Below, one piece after another: positions 1-8,095 of a stretch of DNA of 64,000 nt. The position numbers were made by a program, and so were the translations under genes. Origin of the DNA: Bryobacterales bacterium (GTDB taxonomy: Bacteria; Acidobacteriota; Terriglobia; Bryobacterales; Bryobacteraceae). The DNA lies in contig JAEUQC010000041.1 in the NCBI GenBank assembly GCA_016789905.1, positions 50,492-114,491 on the forward strand, read 5' to 3'. Every line of letters starts with the position of its first letter. Position 1 is the first letter of the stretch. The notes under the pieces are model-generated. The model searched no databases, was not told the origin of the DNA, and saw nothing but the letters and a program-made list of their open reading frames with translations.

Positions 1-143
1 TACAAGCCAAATATCGCGACAAATGGCCCAATGAAACCTACGATTATGTCTATTACATCTTCTCGGCGGCCGTAATCGGGGAAAACCCGCGCCTGTTCGG
101 CTTTCCCTTCGATAATCCGCTCGCGCACCTGGAAAAGCGTTAG
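1..143 (+). CDS. C-terminal fragment of an unrecognised protein
   Basis: The window opens inside a plus-strand gene whose last 46 codons are visible before a TAG stop at 141-143. The tail is rich in aromatic residues (DYVYYIF, RLFGFPF) and ends in HLEKR. I do not recognise the family from so short a tail. The reading frame is open from base 3. It lies 75 bases before the metallo-hydrolase start and points the same way. Confidence 0.5.
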   Translation, partial: QAKYRDKWPNETYDYVYYIFSAAVIGENPRLFGFPFDNPLAHLEKR

Positions 144-218
144 GCAGGCGCCCCAAATCGCCGATCACAATCCGGACTTTCGCTAAACTGAATGGATGCC
201 CCCAACCAAGGAACTCAA

Positions 219-995
219 GTGAGCCTCATCACCCTCACTGTCCTCGGCTCCGGCACCTCCGTCGGCGTCCCATCCATCGGTTGCGATTGCGACGTTTGCA
301 CCTCCGCCGACCCCCGCGACAACCGCCTCCGCCCTTCGGTCTGGATTCGTTATAACAACCGCGATATCGTCATCGATACTACCCCGGACTTCCGCTACCA
401 GGCGCTCCGCGTCCGCATCCCAAAAATCGACGCCATCCTCCTAACCCACGGGCACGCCGACCACATCTTAGGGCTCGACGACGTTCGCCCCTTCAATTTC
501 CGCCAGGCGGGTTCCATACCAGTTTACGGCTCCGGCCCCACACTCGACGTGGTGAAACGAGTCTTCCAGTACGTCTTTTCCGAAGGCGCCAATGAATCCA
601 GCCGCCCAAAACTTACCACCCATTCCATCGACGAAACTCCCTTCGTGCTCTACGACGAACTCATCACTCCCATCCCACTTCTCCACGGTTCCATGCCCGT
701 TTTCGGGTTCCGCATCGGCCGGTTAGCCTACCTTACCGATCATAATCGCATCCCCGAACAGTCCATGCCGCTCTTGCAGGGTCTCGATACCCTTTTTCTC
801 GACGCGCTTCGTTACAAACCACACCCCACGCACTCCACCGTCTCCCAGTCGCTGGCCATCGTCCAGGCGCTGCAGCCCCGCATGACGTATTTCACACACA
901 TCTGCCACGACCTCGGTCACCAGCGCGCCGAAAGCATGCTCCCCGCAAACGTCCGCCTGGCCTATGACGGGCTCACCGTCACGGTGGATGCCTGA
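219..995 (+). CDS. MBL-fold metallo-hydrolase (PhnP/RNase Z-like)
   Basis: A 258-residue metallo-beta-lactamase-fold hydrolase. It opens with a glycine-rich strand-turn (LGSGTSVGVP) and carries the metal-binding HxHxDH motif as HGHADH near residues 77-82, with later conserved histidines (LLHG, TDHNR, THICHD). An early Cys cluster (GCDCDVC) resembles the zinc-binding insert of PhnP-type phosphodiesterases, so a cyclic phosphate or nucleotide phosphodiester substrate is plausible but not proven. I chose the GTG at 219 because AAGGAA lies 5 bases upstream and family members begin right at this strand; an in-frame ATG at 192 would add nine unconserved residues. The next gene, ribF, begins 7 bases after the stop. 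Confidence 0.85.
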   Translation: MSLITLTVLGSGTSVGVPSIGCDCDVCTSADPRDNRLRPSVWIRYNNRDIVIDTTPDFRYQALRVRIPKIDAILLTHGHADHILGLDDVRPFNFRQAGSIPVYGSGPTLDVVKRVFQYVFSEGANESSRPKLTTHSIDETPFVLYDELITPIPLLHGSMPVFGFRIGRLAYLTDHNRIPEQSMPLLQGLDTLFLDALRYKPHPTHSTVSQSLAIVQALQPRMTYFTHICHDLGHQRAESMLPANVRLAYDGLTVTVDA

Positions 996-1002
996 CCCAG
1001 CC

Positions 1003-1959
1003 ATGCGGATCTACCACTCCCTCGCTGACGCCCGCGGCCAATTCGGCCCGTGCGCCCTCACCATCGGCAACTTCGATGGCACGCATCTGGCACATCAGGC
1101 CTTATTCCGCGAAGTCGCTCTCCTGGCGCGATCCAGGAACTGGACCCCGGCCGCGCTTTCCTTTAACCCCCATCCGGCATACGTTGTCGCTCCGGACCGC
1201 GCACCTAAACGGATCACCACGTTCGACCAGCGTTGCCAGGTTATGGCTTCTTGCGGCATCGAAAGGGTCCTCATCCTTCCCTTCACGCCCGAACTGGCTC
1301 ATGTTTCGCCTGAATCGTTCGTAAAGGATATCCTCGTGGCCACGCTCCAAACCCGGGCCATCGTTGTCGGCGACAACTTCCGCTTCGGCTACAAACACGC
1401 CGGCGACATGCATCTGCTTGCCGAACTCGGCCTGCAACTCGGCTTTTCCACACATATCGAACCCGCCATCCGGTCCCGCTATGGAGTCATATCTTCCACC
1501 CTTGTTCGCGAAGCCGTCTTTGCCGGCAGAATGGCCATGGCGCAGCGGCTTCTCGGTAGGCCATACTCCCTCGCCGGTCCCGTCGTTCCCGGCCATGGCA
1601 TTGGTTCCAGGCAGACTGTGCCGACACTGAACATCGACCCGCCCACGGAGGTCCTTCCTCCCAATGGCGTCTACATCTCCCGCACCTGGGATCGCCCGGC
1701 CAATCGCTCCTGGGCCTCCATCACCAACATCGGACAACGGCCAACCTTCCACGGCGACCGTCTCACCATCGAAACCTTCGTCATCGATCCCTTCCCCGTT
1801 CCACCCCCCGCCGCCATTGAAGTCCAACTGCTCCACCGCGTCCGCGATGAGCGCAAGTTTGACTCCCCCGAAGCCCTGCGGACCCAGATATTACGCGATG
1901 TGGAGCGCGCCCGTGCCTATCATCGGCGTGCCAACCGGTGGCAAGCGGGTTTACACTAG
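1003..1959 (+). CDS. ribF: Bifunctional riboflavin kinase / FAD synthetase
   Basis: RibF converts riboflavin to FMN and FMN to FAD in the cytosol. The N-terminal nucleotidyltransferase domain shows the signature TIGNFDGTHLAHQALF, the C-terminal half shows the flavokinase core (GRPYSLAGPVVPGHGIG, then the metal/phosphate segment VPTLNI and the strand NGVY), and the length of 318 aa is normal. I start at the ATG at 1003, which gives the usual MRIYHSL beginning; the frame is open further upstream to 964 but that overlaps the preceding gene. A short 24-base gap separates it from the aldolase downstream. Confidence 0.93.
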   Translation: MRIYHSLADARGQFGPCALTIGNFDGTHLAHQALFREVALLARSRNWTPAALSFNPHPAYVVAPDRAPKRITTFDQRCQVMASCGIERVLILPFTPELAHVSPESFVKDILVATLQTRAIVVGDNFRFGYKHAGDMHLLAELGLQLGFSTHIEPAIRSRYGVISSTLVREAVFAGRMAMAQRLLGRPYSLAGPVVPGHGIGSRQTVPTLNIDPPTEVLPPNGVYISRTWDRPANRSWASITNIGQRPTFHGDRLTIETFVIDPFPVPPPAAIEVQLLHRVRDERKFDSPEALRTQILRDVERARAYHRRANRWQAGLH

Positions 1960-1983
1960 AATCAAGGAGTTGTTTTCGTCATC

Positions 1984-2979
1984 ATGAGTATTTCAGAAGG
2001 TAAACGTAAGCATCTTGTAGCTCTCTCCGATAGCCGTGGCGTTATCGCCGCCGCCGCAATGGACCAGCGTGGCAGTCTCCAGAAGTCCATCGCCGCCGCA
2101 AAAGGCATCGCTCCCAAGGAAGTCACACAGGAGATGATGGAGGAGTTCAAGATCGCCGTATCGAAGGTCCTCACCCCTCACGCCAGCGCCATCCTCCTCG
2201 ACCCGGAATATGGCCTTCCCGCCGCCGCCGTCCGTTCCAAGAACGCCGGCCTGCTGCTCGCCTACGAAGAGACCGGCTACGACAACACCCAGCCCGGCCG
2301 CTTGCCGGATCTGTTGCCCCACCTCTCGGCAAAACGCATTAAGGACCTCGGCGGCGACGCCGTCAAGATCCTCATCTACTACACTCCGTTTGAAGATCCC
2401 TCGATCAATGACATCAAGCATGCCTTCATTGAACGCATCGGCAGCGAGTGCGAAGACAACGAGATCCCCTTCTTCCTCGAATTCGTCGGCTACGACCACA
2501 AAGGCGGCGACGAAAAAGGCCTCGAATACGCCAAATTGAAGCCGCAGGTTGTCATCGGCTCCATGACCGAGTTCACCAAGCCCCAGTACAAAGTGGACGT
2601 GCTGAAGGTGGAAGTTCCCGTCAACGCCAACTTCGTTGAAGGCAGTTCGGTCTTCAAGGGTGAGATCGCTCAGACCAAGGCCGAAGCGATGGCGCTCTAC
2701 CGCCAGGCCGCCGACGTCACCAGCAAGCCGTTCATCTATTTGAGCGCCGGTGTTTCCAACGCCGAGTTCAACGAGAGCCTCGCCATGGCCGCCGAAGCCG
2801 GCACCGACTTCAGCGGCGTCCTCTGCGGCCGCGCCACCTGGAAAGAAGGCATTCCAGTGTACGGCAAGCAGGGCGTCAAAGCGCTCGAAGACTGGTTGTC
2901 CACCGAAGGCGTCAAGAACATCGAAAACGTCAACAATTCCATCAAGGCCGCAAAGTCGATCTTCAATCGTCTCGGCTAG
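1984..2979 (+). CDS. lacD: Tagatose-1,6-bisphosphate aldolase family protein
   Basis: A 331-residue class I aldolase of the LacD/DeoC superfamily. The opening (GKRKHLVALSDSRG, then AAAMDQRGSLQ) and the segment ILLDPEYGLPAA are typical of tagatose-1,6-diphosphate aldolases, which cleave tagatose bisphosphate to dihydroxyacetone phosphate and glyceraldehyde 3-phosphate. The rest of a tagatose pathway is not in the window, so the physiological substrate may be another ketose bisphosphate. The gene closes a plus-strand run and is followed at once by a strong bidirectional terminator facing lexA. Confidence 0.88.
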   Translation: MSISEGKRKHLVALSDSRGVIAAAAMDQRGSLQKSIAAAKGIAPKEVTQEMMEEFKIAVSKVLTPHASAILLDPEYGLPAAAVRSKNAGLLLAYEETGYDNTQPGRLPDLLPHLSAKRIKDLGGDAVKILIYYTPFEDPSINDIKHAFIERIGSECEDNEIPFFLEFVGYDHKGGDEKGLEYAKLKPQVVIGSMTEFTKPQYKVDVLKVEVPVNANFVEGSSVFKGEIAQTKAEAMALYRQAADVTSKPFIYLSAGVSNAEFNESLAMAAEAGTDFSGVLCGRATWKEGIPVYGKQGVKALEDWLSTEGVKNIENVNNSIKAAKSIFNRLG

Positions 2980-2996
2980 GCAGATCCGGCATCACC

Positions 2997-3036
2997 AAAA
3001 GCAAAGGGCGCGCCGCCTGGCGCGCCCTTTGCTTTT
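2997..3036. terminator. Bidirectional intrinsic terminator between lacD and lexA
   Basis: A perfect 14-bp stem (GCAAAGGGCGCGCC with its complement) around a four-base loop spans 3001-3032, flanked by AAAA on the left and TTTT on the right. It can therefore end transcription from both of the converging genes. Confidence 0.9.
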
Positions 3037-3044
3037 GGAACCGC

Positions 3045-3671
3045 TCAATACTTCCGCAGCACCGCGATCAACTTACCCTGCACCTGCAGGCTGGCCGCTG
3101 GAACGAAAATCGGGTCCATCGTCGAGTTGGCCGGCTGCAAACGCACCTGCCCGTTCGGCTCCCGGTAGAAGCGCTTCAGCGTCGTTTCCATGCCGTCCAC
3201 CAGTGCCACCACAATCTCGCCGTCCCGCACGGAATCGGCTTTCTGAATCAGAACGAAATCCCCGTTGCAGATATGGTCGTCGATCATTGACTCTCCGCGA
3301 ACTTGAAGCGCGTACGTGCTCGAATCCCCGGCGAAGTCCTGGAATTGCAGCGTCTCCGGCGTTGCCACCGCTTCCACGGGCGCGCCCGCGGCAATCTTAC
3401 CCAAAAGCGGCACCGCCAGCCCCGTTTCCACCGCCCGGCGCTTCTCCACCTCTGCCGCGTACCGCGGCGCGATTTCCAGGGATCGGCTCTGGTTAAACGC
3501 CCGCCGCAGATACCCTTTCGACTCCAGCGACGAGATATGTTTGTGGATCGTCGCCAGCGAGTTCAGTGATAACCCTTCGGCGATCTCTTCATAGGATGGC
3601 GAGTAGTGATGTTCCTGGATAAACGCGTGCAGAAACTCCAATACCTCTTTTTGCCGTCTTGTCAGAGCCAT
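3045..3671 (-). CDS. lexA: LexA SOS repressor
   Basis: LexA (208 aa) represses DNA-repair genes and cleaves itself when activated RecA is present. The winged-helix N-terminus is clear (TRRQKEVLEFLHAF, SPSYEEIAEGL). The self-cleavage Ala-Gly lies in KIAAGAPVEA, the catalytic Ser in RGESMIDDHI and the catalytic Lys in VDGMETTLKRFY, so it should be cleavable. It is the last gene of a minus-strand run dacB-fmdB-lexA with a 63-base gap after fmdB, and it converges on lacD. I could not identify a confident SOS box in its upstream gap. Confidence 0.96.
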   Translation of the reverse strand: MALTRRQKEVLEFLHAFIQEHHYSPSYEEIAEGLSLNSLATIHKHISSLESKGYLRRAFNQSRSLEIAPRYAAEVEKRRAVETGLAVPLLGKIAAGAPVEAVATPETLQFQDFAGDSSTYALQVRGESMIDDHICNGDFVLIQKADSVRDGEIVVALVDGMETTLKRFYREPNGQVRLQPANSTMDPIFVPAASLQVQGKLIAVLRKY

Positions 3672-3734
3672 ATCACAAACAGTATGGGCGAACGAATAGC
3701 GAAGGTCAAGAAAAAAAGGGAAGAAACGGCGAAA

Positions 3735-3980
3735 TCAGTTTTTGCCGCACATCCCGGGCGTTCCGCACATTCCGCTGCCGCAGCCGCCCGCCGGCATCGG
3801 CGCGCCGCACGGCCCGGCGGCTCTTGCTCCGCCCGTTCCCATCTGCGCCGCGAACGTGGAATACTGCTGCTCCAGTTTTTCCCCGCCGCAATCCGGACAG
3901 GCCACCGCCGGCGAACTCGCCCGCACCAGCTTTTCAAACTGGTTTCCGCATCCTTCACATCGATACTCGTAAATCGGCAT
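3735..3980 (-). CDS. FmdB-family zinc-ribbon protein
   Basis: An 81-residue small protein with the FmdB/CxxC zinc-ribbon start MPIYEYRCEGCGNQFE and a second pair CPDCGG, four cysteines that should bind one zinc. The C-terminal half is a Gly/Ala/Cys-rich tail (three further CG motifs), typical of this putative regulatory family, whose biochemical role is not established. The start codon lies 6 bases after the dacB stop, so it is almost certainly co-transcribed with it. Confidence 0.88.
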   Translation of the reverse strand: MPIYEYRCEGCGNQFEKLVRASSPAVACPDCGGEKLEQQYSTFAAQMGTGGARAAGPCGAPMPAGGCGSGMCGTPGMCGKN

Positions 3981-3986
3981 TCTCTT

Positions 3987-5468
3987 TTACTCCAGTAGCG
4001 TTCCCACCAGTTTATCAATCCCCTGCCTCGCCTCGGCGGAGGCCGTGTTGTAGTTATTCAGCAACACGGTAAACGCCATGCGCCCACGTTTCGGATGGTC
4101 CAAATAGCCGCCCAGCGCGCTGACGTGCGACAACGTCCCGGTTTTGGCTCGCACCTGCCCCTTTTCCGGCCCGGTGAACCGCCGTCCTATCGTGCCGTCC
4201 TCCCCGCCCACCGGCAGCGATGCCACCCAGGCCTCTTTCGCCGCGGATCCGGCCATGAAAACCAGCAGTTTCGTCGTCGCCTCCGGCGTCAATAGCGTCA
4301 GCCGCGACAAGCCGGAGCCGTCTTCAAAATTCACGTCTTCCTTCCGCAGTCCAACGCTCCCGGTAAGAAATTCACGCAGCGACGCCAGGCCCGCCTCCAC
4401 GCTTCCGAACGCCTTCCCTTGCCGCCCCGCTTCCCGCAACAGTAACTCCGCATGTAAGTTCTGACTTACTTTGTTCACCACCTGTACTAACTCCGCCAGC
4501 GGGCGCGATTTCCGCTCAGCCAGCACTTCGGCATAGTCCGGGCCCGGGTCGGCCGCCCCAACGCGGTGCCGCGCCACGGCCGGGTCTCGTACAGCAATGC
4601 CGCGCCGGATGAGCGCCTCCCGAAACACCTGCGCCGCGTACAGCGCCGGCTCCGGAATCGCAAGCAACGCCGAATACGGCTTTGCCCCGGCGGCGATCGT
4701 CCCATACACCCGCAATTCGTTGGTATTCGCCGGTCGCTCCAGGCGGATGCGTCCGCGCTCCCCGGCCGCCACCGTCATCACCTCCGGAACCAGCACCAAT
4801 TGCCCGACATCGGCGCTCAAATAAGCCTCGGCCGCCTCTCCTGCCGTCTCTCCCGGCCGAACCTCCAGCCGGATCGAATTATCCTGCAGCGTTAACGCCG
4901 ACACCGGAGCGCCGTACTCATACAACGGATCGTCTATGCTCCACCCGTCCGGAAACGGCTCGTGTACATAGGCCGTGTCGTCCCCCGCCACGGCCCCCTC
5001 GATCCGGGTAACGCCCCGGCGCGCCAATTGGTCGGCAAGGTCCTCAATTCCCGGCGCTATATCGTTCCATTCTTTCTCTTTGTCGTAAGGATAGACGCGT
5101 CCGGATAGCGACGGATCTCCGCCCCCCACCAGGCGCACGTCGCCTCGTATCACGCCGCCCTCCGGCGCGGCCGCCGCGGTCACGCGCGTGGTCATCCGGT
5201 AGTCGGCGCCAAGCCGCGTCAGCGCCAGCGCCGTCGAATACAGCTTTGTGTTGGACGCAGGCACAAACCAGCTTTGGGCGTTGCGCTCAAAGTAGACTTT
5301 GCCCGACAGATCCACCACACGCACTCCCACGTGCGCCCGTTGCAGCGCCGGCGTTTCCGCTATGATGCGCTCCACGCGCTCCGCCAACGGACGCTGCTTT
5401 TTCTTCTTCGGCGCCCCGCTGGCCGGCAAAGCGCACAGGAGTGCTATGACAAGGATTCCACGCCGCAT
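3987..5468 (-). CDS. dacB: D-alanyl-D-alanine carboxypeptidase/endopeptidase (PBP4, S13)
   Basis: A 493-residue periplasmic penicillin-binding protein that trims or cross-cleaves peptidoglycan peptides. The start at 5468 gives a clean signal peptide (RRGILVIALLCALPASGA). The three active-site motifs are present: SxxK as SNTK in VPASNTKLYS, SxN as SQN in VNKVSQNLHAELL, and KTG in VRAKTGTLSHVS. The large insert between the first two motifs (roughly residues 90-330) is normal for the S13 family. The frame is open upstream to 5633, but this would run through the divergent gene. It heads the run dacB-fmdB-lexA. Confidence 0.92.
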   Translation of the reverse strand: MRRGILVIALLCALPASGAPKKKKQRPLAERVERIIAETPALQRAHVGVRVVDLSGKVYFERNAQSWFVPASNTKLYSTALALTRLGADYRMTTRVTAAAAPEGGVIRGDVRLVGGGDPSLSGRVYPYDKEKEWNDIAPGIEDLADQLARRGVTRIEGAVAGDDTAYVHEPFPDGWSIDDPLYEYGAPVSALTLQDNSIRLEVRPGETAGEAAEAYLSADVGQLVLVPEVMTVAAGERGRIRLERPANTNELRVYGTIAAGAKPYSALLAIPEPALYAAQVFREALIRRGIAVRDPAVARHRVGAADPGPDYAEVLAERKSRPLAELVQVVNKVSQNLHAELLLREAGRQGKAFGSVEAGLASLREFLTGSVGLRKEDVNFEDGSGLSRLTLLTPEATTKLLVFMAGSAAKEAWVASLPVGGEDGTIGRRFTGPEKGQVRAKTGTLSHVSALGGYLDHPKRGRMAFTVLLNNYNTASAEARQGIDKLVGTLLE

Positions 5469-5487
5469 AGCCAAGTATACTGTGGCC

Positions 5488-6177
5488 ATGCGCTTCCTCC
5501 TTCTTGCGGCGCTCGTCACACCCCTTCTGCCAGGGCAGGAGATCATGCCCGCCCGCGCCTCGGCGGCGGAATACAAAGCCCATGCGGTCATCGGCCCCAG
5601 CCTTACGCTGGCCGCCGAATTCCAGGGCCGCACCGTGCCCGCCCCAAACGCGGCTTTCGTATTAAAGCACTATGTCGTGGTCGAAGTGGCGCTTTTCACC
5701 CGCTCTCACGAATTCAATACCGGCCATTTCTCGCTGAAACTGAATGGCAAATCCCCGCTCCTGGCGCAGACGCCCGGAATGGTGGCCGCGTCTCTTAAGT
5801 ATGCGAATTGGGAGAACCAGCGCCAAATCACGGCCGCCGGAAGTGCCGGCGACGCCACGGTTATTCTGGGCCGGGACTCGGGCACCGCGCGTTTCCCAGG
5901 CGACCGCCGCGTGCCCCAGCCGCCTCCGGGCACACCTGTCAAAGTGGAGACCGCTCCGGAGATGGCCGCCTGGGATTGGGTCGCCCGTTTGGCCTGGGCC
6001 GATGGTCCGGTCAACGGCCCTTCCGCGGGCCTGCTCTACTTTCCTTACCAGGGCAATCTCGCCAAGCTCAAGTCCATCGAACTGCTCTACAACGGCGCCG
6101 GCGCCATCACTGCTTTGCCTCTCCGCGCGTTAACCGTCCCTCCAGCCAAATCAGCAGCACCAGCAGGCAAACCATAA
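5488..6177 (+). CDS. Exported protein of unknown function
   Basis: A 229-residue protein with a short signal peptide (MRFLLLAALVTPLLPGQ). No catalytic motif is evident; alternating hydrophobic stretches (VVVEVALF, HFSLKLNG) suggest a beta-rich fold. The ATG at 5488 is 19 bases from the divergent dacB start, so the promoters of the two genes must overlap coding sequence. Its last 71 bases overlap the convergent MFS gene, an unusually long antisense overlap. Confidence 0.7.
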   Translation: MRFLLLAALVTPLLPGQEIMPARASAAEYKAHAVIGPSLTLAAEFQGRTVPAPNAAFVLKHYVVVEVALFTRSHEFNTGHFSLKLNGKSPLLAQTPGMVAASLKYANWENQRQITAAGSAGDATVILGRDSGTARFPGDRRVPQPPPGTPVKVETAPEMAAWDWVARLAWADGPVNGPSAGLLYFPYQGNLAKLKSIELLYNGAGAITALPLRALTVPPAKSAAPAGKP

Positions 6178-7399
6178 CCGATCCCAGCGCCGGTATCAGC
6201 ATCACCTTGCCCACGCCCCACTGCTGCGCCACGAATCCCAGCACCCCCGGCGTCAACAATCCGCCCAGCAGCCCAAGGGAAAAAATGCCTCCAAAAAATC
6301 CGGGATGGTAGTAAGGAAACCGGTGTTCGATGGACTCGACAGTAAGCGGGTAGATGGACGAAAAACTGCCCCCGATCAGGATAATGCCCGCCACCGCGCC
6401 GCCCATCTTCTCCGTCATGCTCAGCAGCACGCAACCCAGCAGCGCCGCCAGCACGCTCGCCATCAGCATCCGCGAATGTCGCACCCGGTGCAACAGCGCC
6501 TGCGCCGCAATCCGTCCGGCCAGCAGTGCTGTCCAGTACAGCGCTAGCAGCATGATTCCGCTCGTGGGGCTCATCCCCAGTTGCTGGATCAGGAACAACG
6601 GCAGCCACCCAGCAATCGCCCATTCGTTTCCAAACTGAAAGAAAAGCAGCAACGCAAAGAGAATTGCGCCCGGCGACTTGAAATCGGCCAGCGCCTTCTG
6701 GAACGAAGGGAATGCATGAGGCGTATAGGCGATCGGGCCGCCCACCGCGAACCCGATCGCGAAATAAAAGGGGATCACCGCCAACAGTATGAACATGCTG
6801 GGAACGGTGTAAAAGTCAAATGCGCCCGCCGTTAGCAGCGCGGTGGCCAAACAGCCGAGCCCAAACAGCCCGCCGGAAAGATTGATCGTCGCCGATGGGT
6901 CATGCTGATAGAGCGGCGAGATGGCGTGGAAAATTGCGGTATTCACCATCGCTGCCGCGCAGCCGACCACAAACAAGGCGAACATACGCGGCGAGGGCGG
7001 CTGCGGTGCGGTGGACAGATAGGCCAGCGTCAACAACCCCGCCGACGCGACGCCGCTTGCCACCGCAAGCAACGCACGTAATCCGGTCCGAGCCACAAGC
7101 CAGTGACAGGCCTGCGCGCCAACATAAATCCCAAACGTCAGAAAAAGAAAGTACAGCCCGACTGTGGCGTGGTCCGAATGAAGATGGTATCCCCATGCCG
7201 GGAGTACCGCGCCCAGAAACGAGAACAGAACACCGGAGAGAAAGAATCCTCCCAGTGCCCTTCTTCCGGCGGCTGCTTGCAACGTGGGTCGCCGCCCGCT
7301 GGCGGAAACCGGTAGTCCCTGCGCTATTACCGGCATTCCTAGATTATCGCGCGGTTCCTCCGCCGAGATCCACCCCGTTTCCCGCATCGGCACTTCCAT
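6107..7399 (-). CDS. MFS transporter
   Basis: A 430-residue membrane protein of the major facilitator superfamily. About twelve hydrophobic segments are visible from residue 48 onward (GGFFLSGVLFSFLGAVLPAW is the first, MLIPALGSVMVCLLVLLIWL the last), split into two halves. The substrate cannot be told; the general look is of sugar/drug MFS members found in acidobacteria. The N-terminal 45 residues are hydrophilic and a later start is possible. Its 3' end overlaps the convergent exported protein. Confidence 0.85.
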   Translation of the reverse strand: MEVPMRETGWISAEEPRDNLGMPVIAQGLPVSASGRRPTLQAAAGRRALGGFFLSGVLFSFLGAVLPAWGYHLHSDHATVGLYFLFLTFGIYVGAQACHWLVARTGLRALLAVASGVASAGLLTLAYLSTAPQPPSPRMFALFVVGCAAAMVNTAIFHAISPLYQHDPSATINLSGGLFGLGCLATALLTAGAFDFYTVPSMFILLAVIPFYFAIGFAVGGPIAYTPHAFPSFQKALADFKSPGAILFALLLFFQFGNEWAIAGWLPLFLIQQLGMSPTSGIMLLALYWTALLAGRIAAQALLHRVRHSRMLMASVLAALLGCVLLSMTEKMGGAVAGIILIGGSFSSIYPLTVESIEHRFPYYHPGFFGGIFSLGLLGGLLTPGVLGFVAQQWGVGKVMLIPALGSVMVCLLVLLIWLEGRLTRGEAKQ

Positions 7400-7487
7400 A
7401 CAACCCCCGATTGTCGAAACCCGGCAGCAAAATCTAACGGATTCCCCCCTTCACCCAACTACATGTGGGGGGTGCGTAGAAAAACTA

Positions 7488-7516
7488 TTGACAAGAAATC
7501 CACTCCGCCCTAGTAT
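7488..7516 (+). promoter_or_regulatory. Strong sigma-70-type promoter for the rpmE leader RNA
   Basis: A consensus -35 box TTGACA at 7488-7493 and a -10 box TAGTAT at 7511-7516 are separated by exactly 17 bases. It is the best promoter match in the window. Initiation is expected near 7523. Confidence 0.8.
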
Positions 7517-7551
7517 GGCCTTATCACTGAGGAAGGAGGTGGTCCAGTCAT

Positions 7552-7599
7552 ATGGAAATAGGAAGTTTATCTGGGCGCAGGGAGGTTGCCGACAGTTGA
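7552..7599 (+). CDS. Possible leader peptide (15 codons)
   Basis: An ATG at 7552 follows the very strong AAGGAGG element with a 12-base gap and opens a 15-residue reading frame (MEIGSLSGRREVADS) ending at TGA 7597-7599. The frame runs through the left arm of the long-range stem, so a translating ribosome would disrupt it. The spacing is longer than ideal, so the element could instead bind ribosomes without translation. Confidence 0.35.
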   Translation: MEIGSLSGRREVADS

Positions 7600-7701
7600 G
7601 TCGGACCTCTTAATCGTTCAGGCTTCGATCAGTGGCGAGGCCGCCGTTCCCGTGGACCGGTGCCTCCCTGCGCTCGAAACAAAGCCTTGTTGACGGCATT
7701 C

Positions 7702-7731
7702 GCCCGCCGCAGGTTGGTCCCTGCGGCGGGC
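7702..7731 (+). terminator. Hairpin terminator/attenuator before rpmE
   Basis: A perfect 12-bp GC-rich stem (GCCCGCCGCAGG and its complement) with a six-base loop is followed by GTGCTGTTTCTG, a weak U-tract. It sits 36 bases before the rpmE start, so readthrough or antitermination would set L31 expression. Confidence 0.65.
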
Positions 7732-7767
7732 GTGCTGTTTCTGTGCTACTCTGGAATCTGGAAAGTC

Positions 7768-8010
7768 ATGAAAGCCGGAATTCACCCCGCATACAATCCC
7801 GTTAAGGTCATTTGCGCCTGCGGAAGCCAGTTTGAAACCCGTTCCTCACACAAAGGGGACATCCGCCTGGAAATCTGCTCCGCCTGCCATCCGTTTTTCA
7901 CCGGCAAGCAGAAGCTGATCGACACCGAAGGCCGCGTCGACCGGTTCCAAAAGAAGCTTCAGAAATCGGCCGCCATCAAGGCCGCCCGCGAAACGGCCAC
8001 CTCCAACTAG
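7768..8010 (+). CDS. rpmE: 50S ribosomal protein L31
   Basis: L31 (80 aa) belongs to the large ribosomal subunit. The core is recognisable: [51 protein letters not shown]. It is the zinc-binding type, with cysteines in CAC and CSACH. The ATG at 7768 gives the standard start MKAGIHP; the frame is open upstream but runs through the terminator hairpin. It is followed by a bidirectional terminator. Confidence 0.95.
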   Translation: MKAGIHPAYNPVKVICACGSQFETRSSHKGDIRLEICSACHPFFTGKQKLIDTEGRVDRFQKKLQKSAAIKAARETATSN

Positions 8011-8033
8011 TTTCGTCTTTCCGAATCCCCATC

Positions 8034-8065
8034 AAAAAAGCCCCGCCTTCCAGCGGGGCTTTTTT
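8034..8065. terminator. Bidirectional intrinsic terminator after rpmE
   Basis: AAAAAA at 8034-8039, then a 7-bp stem GCCCCGC/GCGGGGC (8040-8046 with 8053-8059), then TTTTTT at 8060-8065. It serves rpmE on the plus strand and the converging CpxP-like gene on the minus strand. Confidence 0.92.
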
Positions 8066-8095
8066 ACGTTTTCGCTCGGCGCACAACAAACGGCC

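Larger units (their letters stand above)
7523..7735 (+). ncRNA. Structured leader RNA upstream of rpmE
   Basis: A roughly 210-base transcript is bounded by a consensus promoter and a 12-bp hairpin. It begins with a 13-base match to the 16S rRNA 3' tail complement (7533-7545), then holds an 11-bp perfect long-range pairing (7575-7585 with 7663-7673). A local hairpin, CCGAC/GTCGG at 7589-7604 extended by GAGGT/ACCTC at 7582-7609, competes for part of the same strand. This is the layout of a switch or attenuator controlling L31. I do not recognise it as a named RNA family. Confidence 0.6.

Noticed and set aside
3672..3734. Possible SOS box upstream of lexA (TTCGTTCG-like)
   Set aside because: It lacks the spacing of either known LexA operator type, and the acidobacterial operator is not known to me.
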